Positions 12,751-25,204 of a stretch of DNA of 64,000 nt are shown here, in pieces. The DNA comes from Leguminivora glycinivorella. Lineage: Eukaryota; Arthropoda; Insecta; Lepidoptera; Tortricidae. Every line of letters starts with the position of its first letter. Position 1 is the stretch's first letter. Position numbers and translations under genes: made by a program. The DNA lies in the NCBI RefSeq assembly GCF_023078275.1, contig NC_062983.1, forward strand, positions 179,001 through 243,000, written 5' to 3'. A model generated the notes under the pieces. The model saw only the letters and a program-made list of their open reading frames with translations. It had not been told where the DNA came from and made no database searches.

Positions 12751-13311
12751 ACTTACATGTTTTTAATACATTTCCTGCCATGTATGTATCTGCGTTAATA
12801 GTTATCTGAGGGTTACACAATTTAAACATTAACAAACAGTTTGAAATACTTTAACTGCGCACGAGTGGATTTGCAGCTGGCGTCCATACAGTAACGCTGA
12901 GAACTTCTATGAATGTATTAAAGCTATCTGAGAAGTAAACGCGATTACACACATGTGTTATTTATACACGCGTGGGGTTGAGATAGCTGGAAATAAAATG
13001 TAAACAAGACTGGGAGTCCATACGAGGTTCGTAGTTTAGTGTTTCTCACTTAGTTGTAAAAGATAATCGTATCGTCAGCAAATGACAAAGTTATCTATGC
13101 GCACAGGAGAATGAAAAATACACGAAATTAATAAACCTTAGATCTTAGGTAAGTAGGTATAATGATTTCAAGAGTATTTTCAAGGCTTAGTGGACCAGGA
13201 CAATACTAACGAACCTTTTAGCCCGATCTTATTAAATATCCCAAGCAAGGCAAGCATGCACGTTACGTACATAATGTATAAATTGGCTTATAATTTATCC
13301 TGTTTAAAATC

Positions 13312-13372
13312 AGTGTGGAAGAAAGGGGAGGCCTTTGCCCAGCAGTGGGACACAATTATAGACTAGGGAAAA
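13312..13372 (+). mobile_element. RTE-type LINE 3' end
   Basis: The sequence 'ggaggcctttgcccagcagt' followed by GGGACACAAT is the terminal signature of lepidopteran RTE elements. Almost all of the element upstream is missing. Confidence 0.6.
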
Positions 13373-15528
13373 AAAAAGTGTGAAAAGGTCGACCGGATAC
13401 ACCGCAGATGAGTTCGACATTTTCAGACTATTTTTTTATAAACACCTTGCTGATACCGCTGTAAACCATTGGGCCTTTATTCTCACTTGTGTTTGTATGT
13501 CTAAGATATCCGATTCTCTAACTCTTTTGCTTAAGACAATGAATGAAATAGTTCACCGCTATTAATTCCTATTCCTAATACTTATCCAGTATCCACCATC
13601 CCTCGGTCTATGTACATAATCTAACAAAAGAACCATGCATTAATTTGATTTATCTGTAGGTAACTACACCTAAGCCAAAACGTCATTTCCCCTGAATTTC
13701 CAAAGCAACATACGTTCTTTCAGTTCCAGATGCCAGTAAAGGAGCAAATAAAAGCGCGCACCGGCGGCCCGTAATCGTTCAATTGCCGGCCCATCCGTCA
13801 CTCGCTCCCTCTTCGATACATTTGCCCTGTTTATAAAGCTGGCCGCGACTTTGGACTACTACCCAGTTTAACATGAGCTCTAGGTGAACATTTAAAAAAA
13901 TATTATAAATGGGCTTACTCTTGGCCACAGACTAGCTAAAGGCAAAGACGTGGCCTACGATGGAGTGAGCTCGCCCAGAAGATGCCTGTTCACTAAGTAT
14001 TATATAGAAAACACGAATAGAATAGGTCCTGTATTGTTAACTTTTATATCGGGCCGCACTTCTTAGAAGAATTAACAAAGCAACCTGTATTGTAAAGTAT
14101 CATAAATATACATAAATCATCACGTTTGGTTACAATTGACCATAAAATCTTAAAAACTATTTTACTTCTCACTTACTGACAGGCCTTCGGGGGGGGGGAA
14201 CTGACAGTGGACAGATGTAGTCTTTGGTGGTCGAATTTGTGAAGAGCCGCGCTCCTCAATCTCAGTCTCCGGGACCGGGACGCCATGCTTTACGATATTT
14301 ATTTAGGACGGTGTGAGAACACTTTAAATAATGCATGTTCCATTTGGAGGTTTTTGTCGCTGGTTCGATGTTTTCATTGCATTACGTTTGGACACCTGTT
14401 TTTTAATTTACATAATTATGTTTGGTTATGTTAAATGAATTGGGATAGGCGTTGGGTTACATCAACCATATAACAAATATCTTCTCCTGGACACGCCATT
14501 CAGTCGAACACGATTTCTTAGAACGTAATATGGAAATGGTAGTTTTAAAATATTTTACTTTCATTAAGCTATTTAAAACGAACGTACTCTAAACGAGTCT
14601 TTGTCTTGGGTCTGAGATTTTTATTATTTATGAATTTTTACACACACTTTGGCTAGTTCATTGGATGAATAGAATACTAACTGGCGACTGAAGAGAACAA
14701 ATTGTTATCTCTGTTCATAAATTCATGCTTGTTCCATAGTAAGAGACGCCTTAATGGCATCAGTTCCCAGCAGCAGGCATGTCACTGTTCCCTTGCACGC
14801 AGCTTGAAGATGAATATAACAGTTATGGTCCTATACTAACTCTTCCAGGTTATTCAACAACATTTATATAATTATGATGGATTGGCCTTTCTTGCGTACA
14901 TCGGCCCTGGGTTAAACATGTGAGCACACAACGTTATACATAGCCCTGCTCGCTGTAAGCATGTTTCTGTTGCAAACATTCCTTGGAAGAGTTCCCTAGC
15001 ACGCAACTTTGAAGATGGATATGTCAGCAATGGAGCTAACGCTGTCGAGCTATTCAACAGACATCTATTCGCGGCTGGTACCGCGTCTAGTTTAAATTAA
15101 ACCAATAATATTACTTTACTAATGCACTAACACAAGATAGAAGTACTTTAGAAGAAGTTGCAAAAACCGTCTGTGAAAATTGTTACCCCCAGCAATGAGG
15201 ATATGGCTGAAAAGAAGCACTTTAAGGCAGTCCCTAATTAACACAGTGTTGTTCGAAAGAAATCATCGAAAATAACTAAATATCAAGAGGAGACGAGGTG
15301 TAGTTTTCCAGCGACAGGCATGGAAGTGATGGTGATATTGGTGATCTAGCGGTAAAAGTGTGCGTCTTTCAATCTGGACGGCTTCCAGCTACCTATTAAT
15401 ATCATTATTTATTTATTTATAAACATAAAAGTATACAGCTTATACAAGTACAGTGTCCCACAAAACAGTTTCCACGGTTTGACTGTGGGATCGTGCAGTC
15501 TCTACTCTCTTATATTATAAAACTAGCG

Positions 15529-15700
15529 ACCCGCCCCGGCTTCGCATGGGTACTATACCTACATGTAAACCTTCCTCTAGAATCACTCTATCTATTTAAA
15601 AAAACCGCATCAAAATCCGTTGCGTAGTTTTAAAGATTTAAGCATACATAGGGACATAGGGACAGAAAGAGCGACTTTGTTTTATACTATGTAGTGATAA
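15529..15700 (+). repeat. dispersed moth repeat
   Basis: The block starts 'actagcgacccgccccggct' and ends near 'tatactatgtagtgat', with a GGGACATAGGGACAG stretch before the end. I recognise the type as widespread in Lepidoptera. It is non-coding and its superfamily is not determined here. Confidence 0.5.
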
Positions 15701-15744
15701 TCTACTTACCAGTCATCTTTAGGTGAAGGAAAAAATCTTGATGA

Positions 15745-15898
15745 AATTCGGTTATCCTAAAAGGGCCTAATTTGCCCTCCAGGTTAAAATGTCAGACAGC
15801 AACGCTTTCGTAAATACTAGTCACTAGTTGCCAAACCCCAGGCTCCCATGAGCCGTGGCAAATGTCGGGATAACGCAGGGAGGATGATGACTAGTTGG
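15745..15898 (+). repeat. SINE fragment, left part, split by hAT element
   Basis: It contains 'aggctcccatgagccgtggc' and 'gggataacgcagggaggatg', homologous in the opposite orientation to 10749-11080. A second SINE fragment continues at 16690-16735, on the far side of the hAT insertion. Confidence 0.55.
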
Positions 15899-15906
15899 CA
15901 AAGTTA

Positions 15907-16681
15907 CATAGCTGGGCATTAACTCGTTAATCCGTTAATCGTTAATTAACGAAGTTAACATTTCGATTAACGTATTAACTTTTAAGTTAACTTGAAAAAA
16001 TGTTAACGGACTCGTTAACTTCCGTTAAATTTCTCCGAGTCCGTTAATCGTTAATCTAGTAGGGCACAGGCGCCATCTGCGCTGTGAAAAACACGTTCTG
16101 AACGCTACTATAAAAGCCCGAAGTACGGCAAATTCTATGATTTGCCGGTAAATCCTAGGTTTTACCGATGTCGATTGCTATAAGTCCGAAATATTACCTA
16201 AAAAAGTATTCTTCACGTGGATTTGCTTTTACTAACTTTGATTCGGTGAATCCTAAGCTTTACCATGGCGACTGTTGTAGTGATAGGGCAGCAAATTCGA
16301 GCCCTATTTACGACCACATTCGCTTCCCTAGCCTCTACCGCCCAAAGTGCCACAACAGTCCCGTCACCGCCAGCATCTCTCCTGACACAGCTCTTGGCAG
16401 TAGCTCAGGCGATCACTGCCTTCCACGTGCAGCCTAGAGTTCAATAGGCTAGCTGTACTTCGGCCTTTTACAGAAATATAATACGTTATAGTGGATACTG
16501 ATGCAACTAAATATTTAAAGAAAAGTTCATTTTTTTTCACGTGTTAACGGATTAACGATTAACTTTAACTTGCGTTAAATTTGTCGAAATGTATCGCTTT
16601 AACGATTAACGAAGTTAACTTTTTTAGTAACGGATTAGCGATTAACGAAGTTAACTATTTGATTAACGGTGCCCAGCTATG
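15907..16681. mobile_element. hAT-type non-autonomous DNA transposon
   Basis: The 775-bp element has short inverted ends (CATAGCTGGGC and GCCCAGCTATG). An exact 8-bp target duplication CAAAGTTA (15899-15906 and 16682-16689) is the hallmark length for hAT transposons. Both subterminal zones are packed with variants of GTTAACGGATTAACGATTAACG on both strands, as expected for transposase-binding repeats. The centre (about 16090-16450) is ordinary sequence with a 60-codon ORF (16265-16447) that matches nothing I know. No transposase is present, so it would move only with help. Confidence 0.85.
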
Positions 16682-16764
16682 CAAAGTTAACACCAGGCTC
16701 CCATGAGTCGCTGTAAAATGCCGGGACAACGCAAGTAAGCTGAAATTTTTGAAGTTTTTATCTG

Positions 16765-16905
16765 GGTACGTAGACAAATGCACAACAAACGCTTACGATA
16801 ATATCGTAATCGTAGCTAGCTTTTTCCGTGTTGGTGCGAAAGAGCCAAACTGCGTTTGGATTGGCGTCTAGCATCAACGGTTGTCATTTCGGCGAGGCCG
16901 GCTGG
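16765..16905. mobile_element. MITE-like copy, GTAGCCGAATG family
   Basis: The pattern 'tacgtagacaaatgcacaac', 'cgataatatcg', 'gagccaaactgcg' and 'gtcatttcgg' follows the order seen at 6749-6906 (inverted) and 38692-38825. It is strongly diverged. Confidence 0.5.
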
Positions 16906-16909
16906 TCCG

Positions 16910-19900
16910 CCGTGTCACGCCGTGTGCTAAACTTTCCGAACACTCGCCTCAATGATGTGTAACGAATGCGTCACATAATGAGGACTGCCAAATGGTGTCG
17001 CATACCAGGCCACTCCTACAACCAGAACTTTACCACTTCTGTTATACGGTCGGTTTCGCTGTGGCTGCGACGGAATGTCATTACGAGTTAAGTAGTTGAA
17101 ATGGATTGGAAACGGGATAGTCGCACAAATCATGTGCGGGGCTGTAAATGGTTAAATGCTGTGTTTAAGAAAAATGTTCTAGCGCGAAAAATAGAGTAGT
17201 AGTTCAATGTTTTATACTAAACCATTTTGGATGGTTGGCAGTTGGCTGTCCTAAAGCGCTGTGCATTTCTACAGAAACATTCTCTGATACATTTTTGAAT
17301 TTAGTGCACGCGCATTTTTATTAAAGGCAAAAAATATATTTTTAAAATACTAGTGATTACAACTTGGGAATCTAGACAACAACAAAGTTTTCACGATTTT
17401 TGATTTTGACCAACACACATTTTAAACGAATTAGAGTTTGGTTTTTTGCAGTTAGGAAAAAGTAGAATTTGTAGTTTTAGTTTAGCGACCAATCTCCACT
17501 AATGAGTTTGACTAGCAATAAAACAAACGACTCAGTTGAGGTGTCATGTCTGCCAACAGTTAGTAAACAAGCGCCCGTGCCAGCTCATTCTACGGCAATG
17601 TGACTGTAATAATCATTAAATTCGTATATATTTATTCACACATCGGCATTGTATAAGAAACAAACTGCTGGTGGCCTAGCAGTAAGATTTTTCGGAACTT
17701 ATAACTTATAAACGAAGCCTTATTTGACAAGGAGAAGGAAATCATTGTGAAGTAATTGTGCAAATTCCAAGGGGAGGCCAGTTTATATTTACCATCTGAT
17801 TTGGAAAGACAGATGGCAGTTGCTTTCCTCTATTTTCAACGCCAAATTAGTATTTGTTGTTGCATTGTTGGTTGCCAAAGTGGACCCCGGGTTCTCATGA
17901 GTCGTGGCAAAATGCTAAGACAACGCAAACACAAAAAATGGGAAACTCTCAATCATTTACCTCAGTCAATAAAAATATTGATTACCTATATATCCACCAT
18001 AAATGGCTTCGTATGCAGTAAAGGGTTAAATGTTATTCCCATAAAATGCTTCTAACTATGAATGTGTTGTATAACTTGTACTATGACGACCGTGTAGGTA
18101 CTTAGCTCCGCTGTGACAGCGCGCCGGTTGTGCCGCGTTATCTCCGGACGTCCGGAGTTCAAGCCCCGATCAATGCAGCTCTGTTCCTGGCCCCTGTTGG
18201 GAATGAATACACTTCCTTCCTCTAATACACGTCTGTCTGTCCGTCCGTTCGTTCGCGGATAACTCAGTAACCGATGGCTGTAGAAAGCTGAAATTTGGGA
18301 CCAATAATGTATATCAATCACACGGACAAAGTCGTAAAATAAAAAAGGGAATAGAAATGTTTTTCTTAAGGTATGGTATGGTAATATTTGCCATTTCGTC
18401 ACGTCAGTATCCAAACCAAAATGGGATCTGCCTTTGTACGGAGAAGCCGCTTACCCCATTCTTTTTAAACTTTCACGCAATTCCGTTGTCCTAATTTAGT
18501 TTCACATAAATTATATCGCAAGTTTAGCATAATTTACAATAATCCGTCTCACTTTTAAAGCGTTTTGCATAATAGGTCCTTTACGATCGCTTTACAAGTC
18601 TAATGAGATAATTATTTAAATAGTGCGCTTATCGAAACCGGTTGGTCCTTTTGAGAGATCGTCCGTTAATGGAGGAAAATAAAAGTGTTGGGAAGATTTT
18701 ATGGACTGGTTTTAGGCGTGTCACGTTCTTAAAGAACACGAGTATTGTAAAAAAAACCTTAACTTAAATTCTTACACTCTACACCTAAATGATGTTTACT
18801 AAAGTTGACAAGCCCTAGAGGATAAAAATCGTTTGTCCCATCATACCAATCGGAAAGGAGGGGTTTACTAATACTATTAGATAATTAATGAATTTAATGA
18901 TCATCTACAGTTTATAGTTTAAACATATATAGTACAATATAATACAGGGTGGATTTTTAACGGGTACCAAGTCTGAGATTTTCCTCAACTTTTCTTTTAG
19001 AAAAACAGACCAAGATGGGAATTAACCTATACCCTACTATTCATAGGTAAGTTATAGTATAACATAAGTAGATTTTAGATATACATATATTATACCTACA
19101 CCGATCTCTTCTTAAAATGAACATTTGCAAAAAATAAACATAGTTAGGTACCAAGCCGCCTACAAATCCTTATTGATCTACGATTAGAATTGACAACCTA
19201 ATATCTTCAAGTCTACAAAAAAGACGAGACACATCCTGATGAAAATTAATCCACCTGACATCTCAGGCCGGGTCCTTTCTAAGCCTATAATATCTTTTCA
19301 CTGTAAAATTAACCTTATATAATTGAGATTAAGGCGTTTTATTGAGGATTTAAGCGAGAGCTATCTAAACACTGCTTTTATCATTGCAATATGCACCTTA
19401 TATCTTTCAAATACAGTTCTATCCTCGATAATAAAATCTTGCCATTGTAATTTAGACCTTAAGTTGAAGTAGTAAGGTTGTGTTTGGAAGGAGAGGGTGG
19501 ATGGTAATCCCATCGCGCGGAGATGACATGTAACAGTGACAGAGTAGTTAGTGGCGGAAACGGTCGCAATACAGGGTGACATTTGAGACGTGATCAATTA
19601 TAAAACTTGATAAGGGTTAGGTAGAAAAACTTGACTTTAACATAATTTAGAAAAAAAAAAGTCAAATTTTTGCAATACAAGTGCGGAAAAGAGGAAATTC
19701 GAAACAATTGACGGTCTGTCGATATATAATTATATATAAAATACCATCAAAGAGAATATTTTAAATGGACACGAGTTACGAATTCCTCCCTCTTCGCACG
19801 TAGGTACTATTCGTACGACGTTTTTCAGTAGTTACATAAGTATAATATAATATTACGCTCCTTTGAAGTTTCGACCTGACAAAAAATGTACAACATTACT

Positions 19901-20025
19901 TTGCGAACTAGTGAGGGAAAAAAACACCATGTGCAATAAGCTGAAACGATTGTTTTCGTAATTATCCTGTTAATCCTGTACATTTAATGATATCTTTCGG
20001 CGGGGTCGTGGTATATAATCTCTTC
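16910..20025. other. intergenic DNA, no gene recognised
   Basis: It contains a SINE scrap near 17880-17930, a tRNA-like SINE head near 18095-18215 (B-box-like GGAGTTCAAGCCCC), a fragment of the GGGTTCCGTAG repeat (18220-18370) and a repeat at 19640-19960 related to 44740-44945. No ORF has recognisable domains. Confidence 0.5.
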
Positions 20026-20027
20026 AA

Positions 20028-20525
20028 TATCTGGGCAACCGAGCTTCGCTCGGTTCTGTTTCGTATCCTTGACATGTGTCGCCATCTAGTTCAAAAATGA
20101 ATAGTACCTACATCGAGCGAAAGAATTCTCAGCCTTAACAACACAACTACTCCACACGAGATGGCGCGCATTTGCCACAAAAACTCAAATAGTATATTTT
20201 CTATTCGTTTTAGCCTTGACCTGTGTCGCCATCTAGTGTTTGCAATAAATAGTACTTACATCGACCGAAAGAATTCTGTCTTAACAGTACAACTACTGCA
20301 CACGAGATGGCGCGCGAAGAAAAACGCATGAAAACTCGAAAATTCGCGTTTTCCGGGACCTAAGGATAAGTTAGACCGATTTTTCACCCCCAAAAACCCC
20401 CATATAACAAATTTCTGCGAAATCGTTAGAGCGGTTCCCGAGATCGTCAGTGTAAATAAATATAGATATAAATAAATAAATAAATAAATAAATAAATATA
20501 CAAGAATTGCTCGTTTAAAAGTATA
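20028..20525 (+). repeat. dispersed moth repeat with internal duplication and (AAAT)n
   Basis: It starts 'gggcaaccgagcttcgctcg'. A block with 'gtgtcgccatctag' and 'cacacgagatggcgcgc' occurs twice (about 20070-20175 and 20215-20310). It ends in an (AAAT)n run followed by 'caagaattgctcgttt'. The beginning recurs, inverted, near 38410-38445. Non-coding. Confidence 0.5.
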
Positions 20526-20899
20526 AGATAAGTCTTAATCTGTTTTCCGTGAGAGGATAATTACATCTGCAATATACGGAATAGGTACCTACTTAAAGCT
20601 CAAGATAACTAGAAAAACATACGCTTGTAAATACAGGATGTCATAAAGTGTAACACTGAAAGATATGCGAAAAGATGCGCGTTACTGCATTCTGGTAACT
20701 TTTTGGAGGTAAGAACCACTACATAATTAGGTACAAAGATTAAAGAAAAATAGTTTAAATTAAAGTACCCACGTTCAGCCGGAGATCGAACTCAGCAAAA
20801 TCTTTTACAAAACCGGAAGCCGACTTATTGCGGAAATGGAAAATCTAAGTTGTAAGCAACAAGTTATTATATTTACGATAAATTGAAACTGCCTCTCTC

Positions 20900-21790
20900 A
20901 CTTTTTTTAATATGTACTTATAAAACGGTGACAAATAAATATGTTTTCCCCTCACTAGCTCGGAAACACGTGTTTTGTCCTTTAATACCAGCTGGTAAAA
21001 ACGCATTTTATCCACTAGTGGGTAAAGTAATTTGACCTTGAATAAAGTCAAATTAACTGCTTTAAAATTGATAAAAGTAGGTGAATCTAGTAATAAAGAT
21101 GATTTACCACCTGTGGAACTACTGGAAGCAGTGATAAACGCATTTGTTGCGTTGTAGTTTCCTCGCTATAGTGAGGGGAAAAGTTTTGTGTTACACTCGG
21201 GTGCAAATGTATTTTACTTCTCGTGTGTTAAAAAACTCGCAAGTTCAGGATTCTATTCTCGAACCACTCGCTTCGCTCGTGGTTCAACTATAGAATCCTT
21301 TCATTTGCTCAATTTTCAATTCCACACTCGGCGTTAAAATACAACTTTGCCCCCTTGTATAACAAATAACTATTTCACCGCACCAACTGGTAAAGGCTTT
21401 CTTTGCTATTCGAAAACAGATAGCAAAATTGCATTTTATCCACAAGGGGCAAAGTAATTTCATACAAATTTTAACTCGATGTCTTAATCTGGCTGCTAGA
21501 TTTTACCTATAAATGATGATTTTGAATCATAAATATTGAATAAATTGATGAATTTGATTTATTTTGATGTTTTATAGTCAGTAATTTATTCGTCTTAGTG
21601 CGGTGAAAAATTTTGTGTTTCACTCGGTGGCAAAGTTTGTTTAACCTTCGTGCCTTGATACCCTCGCAACGCTCAAGATTCCACTTTTTTAACCACTCGC
21701 TACGCTCGCGGTTCAATATTGGAATCTTTCGCTTCCTCAGGTATCAATATTGGCACGTGCGGTTAAACAACTACTTTACCCCCTTGTAAA
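20900..21790. repeat. dispersed repeat, left copy of an inverted pair
   Basis: Contains 'ccactcgcttcgctcgtggt' and 'aactttgcccccttgtata', then a diverged second half (21580-21790). The segment 20930-21375 is homologous, in reverse orientation, to 39105-39535 on the other side of the gypsy element. A short reading frame around KVKLLYPLVDKMRFY is open in both copies, but indels break it further upstream, so I treat it as repeat. Confidence 0.6.
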
Positions 21791-21962
21791 ACAAATAACT
21801 AATAATTACAATTATACAAATGTAATTTTACTAATTTTACTCTGTGATTTATAATTTCTTTAATTTTGTCAAAATCATAATTCGAAAAGATAACTCTGCT
21901 CCTTACTAGATAAGTACATGTTTTTATTGATAGGCGAATGCATGCAATGCATTAATAGTCAT

Positions 21963-22175
21963 ATAATGGTCGGCGGTACTAGTGATAAAATAATACTCTT
22001 GTTTCCAGTTAAGTAAATGAACATTTATTTGAAGATGGTTAGGCTTATATAGTTGATGCCTACGTGCGTGACATTTAGGCTGACCTTTAAGTATTGTTTT
22101 AATATAATATTAATTATGGTTCATTTAGGTCAAGCCTTTACAATGATAAATAAGCTACGTCACGACTACACTACA
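21963..22175 (-). repeat. gypsy 3' LTR
   Basis: On the minus strand it begins TGTAGTGTAGTCGTGACG and ends …CCGACCATTAT. By eye it is identical to 37989-38201 across all 213 bp. It is adjoined by the target duplication GTCAT on its outer side and by a polypurine tract on its inner side. Confidence 0.95.
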
Positions 22176-22191
22176 CCTTCCCTCTTTTTGG
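22176..22191 (-). promoter_or_regulatory. polypurine tract of the gypsy element
   Basis: On the minus strand CCAAAAAGAGGGAAGG directly precedes the 3' LTR. This is where plus-strand DNA synthesis is primed in LTR retroelements. Confidence 0.85.
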
Positions 22192-22544
22192 AAAAAAAAA
22201 ATATGTTTTTGACATTTTTTTTTTGTTTATATACAAATATATCGTAATGGTTACTGGCTAAAAAAAAATTTTTCCTAAACAATCTAGATCTTAAAAACAA
22301 AAATATATGGTTAATGCTATGTGTAGTTATACATAATCTATTTATAACATTTTATTCCTTAATTAAGCACATACGTATGTATCTTAGGGATTAGTGTTAC
22401 ATCTTAGGTATTAGCTTCCTTAATATTATATTACAATGTAAACATTTTAAATGCTAGTATTTCAATGCGTTGACGCCGTCAGCAATGCTCTATTTTAATA
22501 AGGAAGATGGAGATCCATCTATGGAGTGCTCTTGTCATCAATAC

Positions 22545-22791
22545 TGTTAAGAATCTCATAACTTCACAAATTATTTATATAATATTTTTAAGACAATGTT
22601 AAAAATCTCATAATTTTACCCAAAGATTGATATATTTTTTGTATGTTGGCAACCCCGGCGGCGCGAGCGCGGGTTGTCAGTTAGTTTTTTTCGGCGTAAA
22701 GAAGTGAACTTTGTTTTCTGTGACGATTCGTAAAATAATAATAAATAGCACGAAGGACCCCTTTTGGAATCTTAATTACTATGTTGGTAAA
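22545..22791 (+). repeat. 5' LTR of the nested non-coding element
   Basis: The copy carries an internal near-duplication (TTAAGAATCTCATAACTTCAC and TTAAAAATCTCATAATTTTAC). A GC-rich block 'cccggcggcgcgagcgcggg' comes next, then TCAGTTAG, then AATAAATAGCACGAAGG. It is identical to 30287-30533. Confidence 0.9.
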
Positions 22792-22793
22792 AA

Positions 22794-22812
22794 TTCAGAA
22801 GTGACATAAGTT
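22794..22812 (+). promoter_or_regulatory. putative primer-binding site
   Basis: The sequence TTCAGAAGTGACATAAG begins 2 bases after the LTR. The core TCAGAAGTG matches what I remember of the complement of a tRNA-Leu 3' region, but the usual TGG start is offset. A similar TTTCAGAAGCGAG follows the LTR-like sequence at 58389-58560. Confidence 0.4.
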
Positions 22813-24540
22813 CTCAAACCCACAGAATTGTGTTTTGTAAGTAAAGGATCAAGGACAACTTGGTATGTAAGAATTGTTATTCTTTTCAATCTGAGCCGGC
22901 TTGCTACTCATACGATTTCGTACTTAATTATCGATCGTAGTTATCGGGGGTTACTGATATACTGAACAATTAACATAAATAACATGTTTTGTGCCCTGAA
23001 AGCAAACAGAAAATGTCGTAATATTTGAGGTTATTTGCAAGAAAATAGTTATGTTCTACTACTAGCTCGGACAAATTCGAGCCTCGATTCAACATAAGGT
23101 GTATCAAGTAACTTGTGTTATTGTTTACGGGTTAAGATATTCTCGTAGCATAGTAACTAAATTACGTAGAAAAGTCACCCACGAATATCGATAATATGTG
23201 TAGCAAACTGAGCATGCTCTACCTATTCATTATGTTGAGAAACATGGTGAATACAACAATAATCATGTCACTATTAGCAATGATTTATATTTAACTTTAT
23301 TTTCATTAGCACACTTGGTAATAACCGGCTTTGTCAAAGAGTTCTTTCCTTTCATATTGTTGTTCGGTAGTAGCCTACTTTTCAGTTACGGCCTTGTAGT
23401 CAGTGTTACATACCAAAGCTTATTTGTTATTAAACCATAATTGTAATATTCTTACACACTGATTTACTTTAAAATGGTTAATAATATCATTGATGAATGT
23501 TGGATGATTGCAATTACAGCCATACAATTTATCAATGAATAAAACACATCAGGAATGTAAAATGCTCTAAATAATTCAAATGAAATTATATTGAGTAAAT
23601 AAATCACAACATGAAGTCCTCTGAGTTGTAATAGATAATAAAAACTGTATCTGCATAGTAGCCTGCACAATGTGCCAAGCGTACATTATCTACTTAACTG
23701 TCATTACAAAAACTTTAGAGCTGCATATAGAGCTCATATTTATAGGGTTTTAGCATATATTTCGGTTAAATTGTTATGATTTCATAATAAAAATACAATA
23801 ATGATAAATAAGTTCTTATGAAATCCGGTTATTCAACGGGCCAATTTGGGCTAATGAAATTTTGCTTGCAATTGCTACCTCAAGATGCTAGTGTACAATT
23901 TTTTCAAATCCTAAATAGTATTTGAGATGAAGGAATATAATTTAATAATCAACGCAAGACAATCCGTTACAAACAGTAGCATAGCGGGAAAGTGGCTTAC
24001 TCGTTGGTTATTGATTTGGTTTTGTTAATGGTGGCTTCACACAGTTTCAATTAAGTGATTCTGCCAAAAGCTTATGACATTATCATATAATATATACGGA
24101 TCAGTTTGACAGTCCAGCGAGGTAATGTAGCCAGCGCCTGCGACATCTTACCGCAGGGACTTTTAGTTTTAGTTTTTATTTATTTACTTATTTCTATATA
24201 TAGGAATTTTTACATTTAACGTTTATATAGAACTAAAATAAAAGTGACTAGTTATACTTACGAATTATTCATCAGAATATTTTAGTGGATTAAACTGATC
24301 AAGTACTTATTATACTAACTACATTCAATAACTAGTGCTTATTGGGTTTTATCATCCTCAACTCAAAACAATAACAAAGAAATAATATATTTTACATTCT
24401 GACATTAAAATTCTAAGGGTTAAACTTTTTAACTGGTACCTAAGGGTTAAATTGATTTAACATCAAGTAGTTTCAAATAAATCTATACCCGTCAAATAAA
24501 ATTTTAGTACAACCAAACAATCTGATACAAATTGTTAATC
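22813..24540 (+). other. non-coding interior of the nested LTR element, left part
   Basis: AT-rich with no reading frame of recognisable content on either strand. No tandem repeat is seen before about 24541. Confidence 0.6.
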
Positions 24541-24914
24541 ACACATATACGGGGTGGGTCATAATGCGTTTATACATGGTGACCCATATAGTTCCCATGA
24601 CTATAATAAATAAGGTTTTTTTTTGATCACACAAACAGGGTGGGTCATAATTCATTTATAAATGGTGACCCATATAGTTCCCATGACTATAATAAATAAG
24701 GTTTTTCTTTAATCATGTATATACAGGGTGGGCCATGATGCGTTTGCACGTGGCGACCCACTTAGTGCCATGTTTATACCTGATACGAATATTTTTTTAT
24801 CGCACGTATACAGGGCGGGCCATAATGCGTTCATACATGGTGACCTACACAGTGCAAATGGTTATACTGAATACAATTCTTTTTATCGCACGTATACAGG
24901 GTGGGCCATAATAA
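24541..24914 (+). repeat. tandem array, ~88-90-bp units
   Basis: About four diverged copies share TACAGGGTGGGYCATAATGCG followed by a GTGACCCA-type block and a T-rich stretch (start points near 24546, 24636, 24724, 24810 and a partial at 24896). The leading CAGGGTG resembles common lepidopteran MITE ends, so the unit may derive from an inserted MITE that was then duplicated. Confidence 0.7.
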
Positions 24915-25076
24915 TACGTGAAAACAAGTAGAGATCGTTCAAGTTCGTCTGAGCGCTATAGTCGAAGGAGAAGTAATTCTCGAAAGCATTTATCTAGTAG
25001 TAGTGAGAGTAGTAGTGACTTTCATGATAAACGTCATAAATATCGACACCGTCATATAGTTCACAATGTGTTTTAA
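24915..25076 (+). CDS. short Arg/Ser-rich ORF (hypothetical)
   Basis: The 53-codon open frame between two stops reads, in part, SRDRSSSSERYSRRRSNSRK and later SSSSESSSDFHDKRHKYRHRH before TAA. It has no in-frame ATG; GTG is its second codon. The composition is like an RS domain or the basic tail of a Gag protein. It may be the remnant of a coding region of the element's autonomous ancestor, or a captured exon end. Being short and without a start, it is weakly supported as an expressed protein. Confidence 0.3.
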   Translation, partial: YVKTSRDRSSSSERYSRRRSNSRKHLSSSSESSSDFHDKRHKYRHRHIVHNVF

Positions 25077-25204
25077 TTTGAGGAAATTGATTGTTCTTTT
25101 CTATATTGTTAAATTGTTTTGAATATTGAACTGCTTAAGTTTATGTGAAACTGTGAAGTTGTTATGTTTGTGTCTACTTATAATTGTTGAAATTTATCTC
25201 AGAT

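Larger units (their letters stand above)
12030..15525. other. intergenic DNA with LINE debris
   Basis: Contains a LINE 3' end near 12200-12297 (…TTGAATAAATGATTGAATCTG), the LINE pieces listed at 12455-12565, 12570-12750 and 13312-13372, and two loosely similar segments near 14750-15065 that look like a decayed duplication. No intact gene is recognised. Confidence 0.5.

Noticed and set aside
15335..15395. Possible tRNA or SINE head with 'gatctagcggtaaaagtg'
   Set aside because: There is an A-box-like start only. No B-box or stems were found, so it is too short to call.
18095..18215. Possible tRNA gene with a B-box-like GGAGTTCAAGCCCC
   Set aside because: I could not fold a cloverleaf with proper acceptor and anticodon stems. 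It is more likely a tRNA-derived SINE head.
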